NCBI RefSeq assembly: GCF_000284255.1
Contig: NC_017075.1
Span: forward strand, 372,001 to 436,000
DNA from: Rubrivivax gelatinosus IL144
GTDB taxonomy: Bacteria; Pseudomonadota; Gammaproteobacteria; Burkholderiales; Burkholderiaceae_C
DNA length: 64,000 bases
Reading direction: 5' to 3'
A program made the position numbers and the translations under genes. Within the stretch, counting starts at the first letter, position 1. Each line of letters begins with the position of its first letter. The notes under the pieces were generated by a model. That model had not been told where the DNA came from. It saw nothing but the letters and a program-made list of their open reading frames with translations, and searched no databases. This document shows positions 62,646-64,000 of the stretch, in pieces.

Positions 62646-64000
62646 ATGAGCGCCGTTCCCGCCCCCGTGTCCCACGCCTCGCCCTGGCGCAGCGCGCTGG
62701 CCGTCTTCGTGCCGCTGCTGGCGGCGATCGGCTGGTTCTACCGCGACACCGCGCTGGCGATGGCCGACGTCTGGTGGCGCTCGGAGACCTTCGCCCACTG
62801 CCTGCTGGTGCCGCCGATCGTGCTCTGGCTGGTCTGGCGCCAGCGCGCCGTGCTGGCGGCGCTGGCGCCGCGGCCGCAGCCCTGGCTGCTGCTGCCGATG
62901 CTGGCCGTCGCCGCGTTCTGGCTGCTGTCCGAACTGGTGGCGGTCAACGCCGCGACGCAGTTCGCCTTCGTCGCGACGCTGGTGCTGGCGGTGCCGGCTG
63001 TGTTCGGCTGGCCGGTCGCGCGCACGATCTTCTTCCCGCTGATGTTCGCGTTCTTCGCCGTGCCCTTCGGCGAGTTCGCGCTGCCGTGGATGATGGAGTG
63101 GACCGCCGACTTCGTCGTCGGCGCGCTGCAGATGACCGGCGTGCCGGTCTACCGCGAAGGCCAGAACTTCGTCGTGCCCAGCGGCACCTGGTCGGTCATC
63201 GACGAGTGCAGCGGCATCCGCTACCTGATGGCCTCGTTCATGGTCGGCTCGCTGTTCGCCTACCTGAGCTACAGCTCCTGGCGCCGGCGCGCGGCCTTCA
63301 TGGCGGTGTCGATCGCCGTGCCCATCGTCGCCAACTGGCTGCGCGCCTACCTGATCGTGATGCTGGCCCACCTCTCGGGCAACAAGCTCGCCGTCGGCGT
63401 CGACCACATCCTCTACGGCTGGGTGTTCTTCGGCGTCATCATCCTGGCGATGTTCTTCATCGGCTCGCGCTGGTCGCAGGCGCCGGCGCCGGCGCGCGTG
63501 CCGGCGGCCGACGAGGCGCTGGCCGCGGCGCCGCCGGCGCGGCGCGTCGCGCTCGCGGCCGTCGCGGTGGCCGTCGTCGCGCTGCTGCCGCACGGCGTGC
63601 TGGCGATGCTCGAGCGCGCCGAGGGCGATGCGCCCGCAGCGCGGCTGGCGCTGCCCGAGACCCTGGGCGCCTGGCACGCGGCCGGCACCGACGTTCCCGA
63701 CTGGTCGCCCGACTATGACGACGCCTCGGCGCGTGCACGCCGTGCCTACGCCGGCCCGGCCGGCCGCGTCGGCGTGCTGCTGGACTACTACCGCGGCGAG
63801 GACGATTCGCTGAAGGTGGTCAGCACCCACCGCCTGCTCGTCGGCATGCGCGACCCGGCGTGGAGCGTGCCGCAGCACGAGACGCGCAGCGTCGAGCTCG
63901 ACGGCCGGCGCGTCGCGCTGCGCCGCTCGGAGATCCACGCCCGCGTGTCGCTGTCGGGCAGCGCCGAGCGCCGCCTCGTCGTCTGGCGCCTGTACTGGAT
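62646..64000 (+). CDS. xrtA: exosortase A (XrtA) fused to EpsI domain (partial, continues beyond the right edge)
   Basis: The membrane transpeptidase/protease that processes PEP-CTERM proteins. From ATG 62646 about 451 codons are present without a stop. There are about eight membrane helices. The catalytic Cys188 is in DECSGIRYLMAS, Arg233 in VANWLRAYLIV and His254 in GVDHILYGWVFF, the Cys-Arg-His set of exosortases. After a hydrophobic helix near residue 307-325 comes a periplasmic EpsI-type domain (TLGAWHAAGTDVPDWSPDY, LLDYYRGEDDSLKVVSTHR). The fusion is typical of betaproteobacterial XrtA. It closes the biosynthetic operon visible here and would act on the PEP-CTERM protein encoded at 3291-4130. 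Confidence 0.94.
   Translation, partial: MSAVPAPVSHASPWRSALAVFVPLLAAIGWFYRDTALAMADVWWRSETFAHCLLVPPIVLWLVWRQRAVLAALAPRPQPWLLLPMLAVAAFWLLSELVAVNAATQFAFVATLVLAVPAVFGWPVARTIFFPLMFAFFAVPFGEFALPWMMEWTADFVVGALQMTGVPVYREGQNFVVPSGTWSVIDECSGIRYLMASFMVGSLFAYLSYSSWRRRAAFMAVSIAVPIVANWLRAYLIVMLAHLSGNKLAVGVDHILYGWVFFGVIILAMFFIGSRWSQAPAPARVPAADEALAAAPPARRVALAAVAVAVVALLPHGVLAMLERAEGDAPAARLALPETLGAWHAAGTDVPDWSPDYDDASARARRAYAGPAGRVGVLLDYYRGEDDSLKVVSTHRLLVGMRDPAWSVPQHETRSVELDGRRVALRRSEIHARVSLSGSAERRLVVWRLYW

Overview
This is a continuous, very GC-rich, gene-dense chromosomal window. The organism is most likely a betaproteobacterium of the order Burkholderiales, of the Rubrivivax/Leptothrix/Roseateles type. The evidence is an exosortase A (XrtA)/PEP-CTERM exopolysaccharide locus with PrsK/PrsR, a class I-like PHA synthase next to acyl-phosphate enzymes, O2-independent ubiquinone genes (ubiU-ubiV-ubiT), an anaerobic ribonucleotide reductase, and pervasive G/C third positions. 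No insertion sequence, prophage or CRISPR array was seen. Genus is an inference from gene content only.

Layout. 1-3.3 kb: a MacB/FtsX-type ABC exporter (permease cut by the left edge) divergent from a GT1-family glycosyltransferase. 3.3-8.9 kb: a PEP-CTERM protein gene with a good sigma-54 promoter, a hexapeptide acyltransferase, a PrsT-like TPR lipoprotein and an unknown membrane protein. 9.0 kb: initiator tRNA-Met. 9.3-11.9 kb: a secreted subtilase whose GlyGly-CTERM tail is separated by an in-frame amber codon, followed with overlap by its rhombosortase. 11.9-17 kb (minus): an EAL protein, a di-heme peroxidase, and a ybhP-clsB-ybhN-like lipid operon. 17.3-20.9 kb: a large protein with an acyl-ACP-reductase-like C-terminal region, divergent from an iron-dependent alcohol dehydrogenase. 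20.9-26.6 kb: nrdG and a two-gene nrdD, divergent from ubiU-ubiV-ubiT. 26.7-28.5 kb: a chemoreceptor. 28.7-33.0 kb: MaoC-phosphotransacylase, acetate kinase and PHA synthase in one operon. 33.4-37.8 kb: selD divergent from a putative selenate/phosphonate-type ABC importer. 37.9-41.1 kb: a UDP-glucuronate epimerase-like enzyme, a trypsin-like protease and a FeeM-like acyltransferase fused to PilZ.

41.4-44.3 kb is a compact cassette: a cysteine-rich exported protein, a PqqD-like protein, an HprK-related kinase and a nucleotidyltransferase. 44.3-64 kb is the XrtA exopolysaccharide locus. On the minus strand are prsT, prsR, prsK and the initiating sugar transferase. On the plus strand are the outer-membrane export lipoprotein, chain-length protein, tyrosine kinase, outer-membrane beta-barrel-like protein, secretion ATPase, UDP-GlcNAc 2-epimerase, deacetylase, FemAB-like protein, glycosyltransferase and XrtA itself (cut by the right edge).

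How the parts fit. PrsK/PrsR should act with sigma-54. Sigma-54-like promoters with exact GG-N10-GC spacing precede both the plus-strand export operon and the distant PEP-CTERM gene, so the sorted protein and the polysaccharide are probably co-regulated. The anaerobic genes (nrdD/ubiU intergenic region) and the acyl-phosphate/PHA operon share FNR-like half-sites and an identical 10-mer, suggesting a common anaerobic control. The least explained parts are the HprK-related cassette, the acyl-reductase/alcohol dehydrogenase pair with matching basic tails, the amber-interrupted rhombosortase substrate, and a candidate small RNA near selD.
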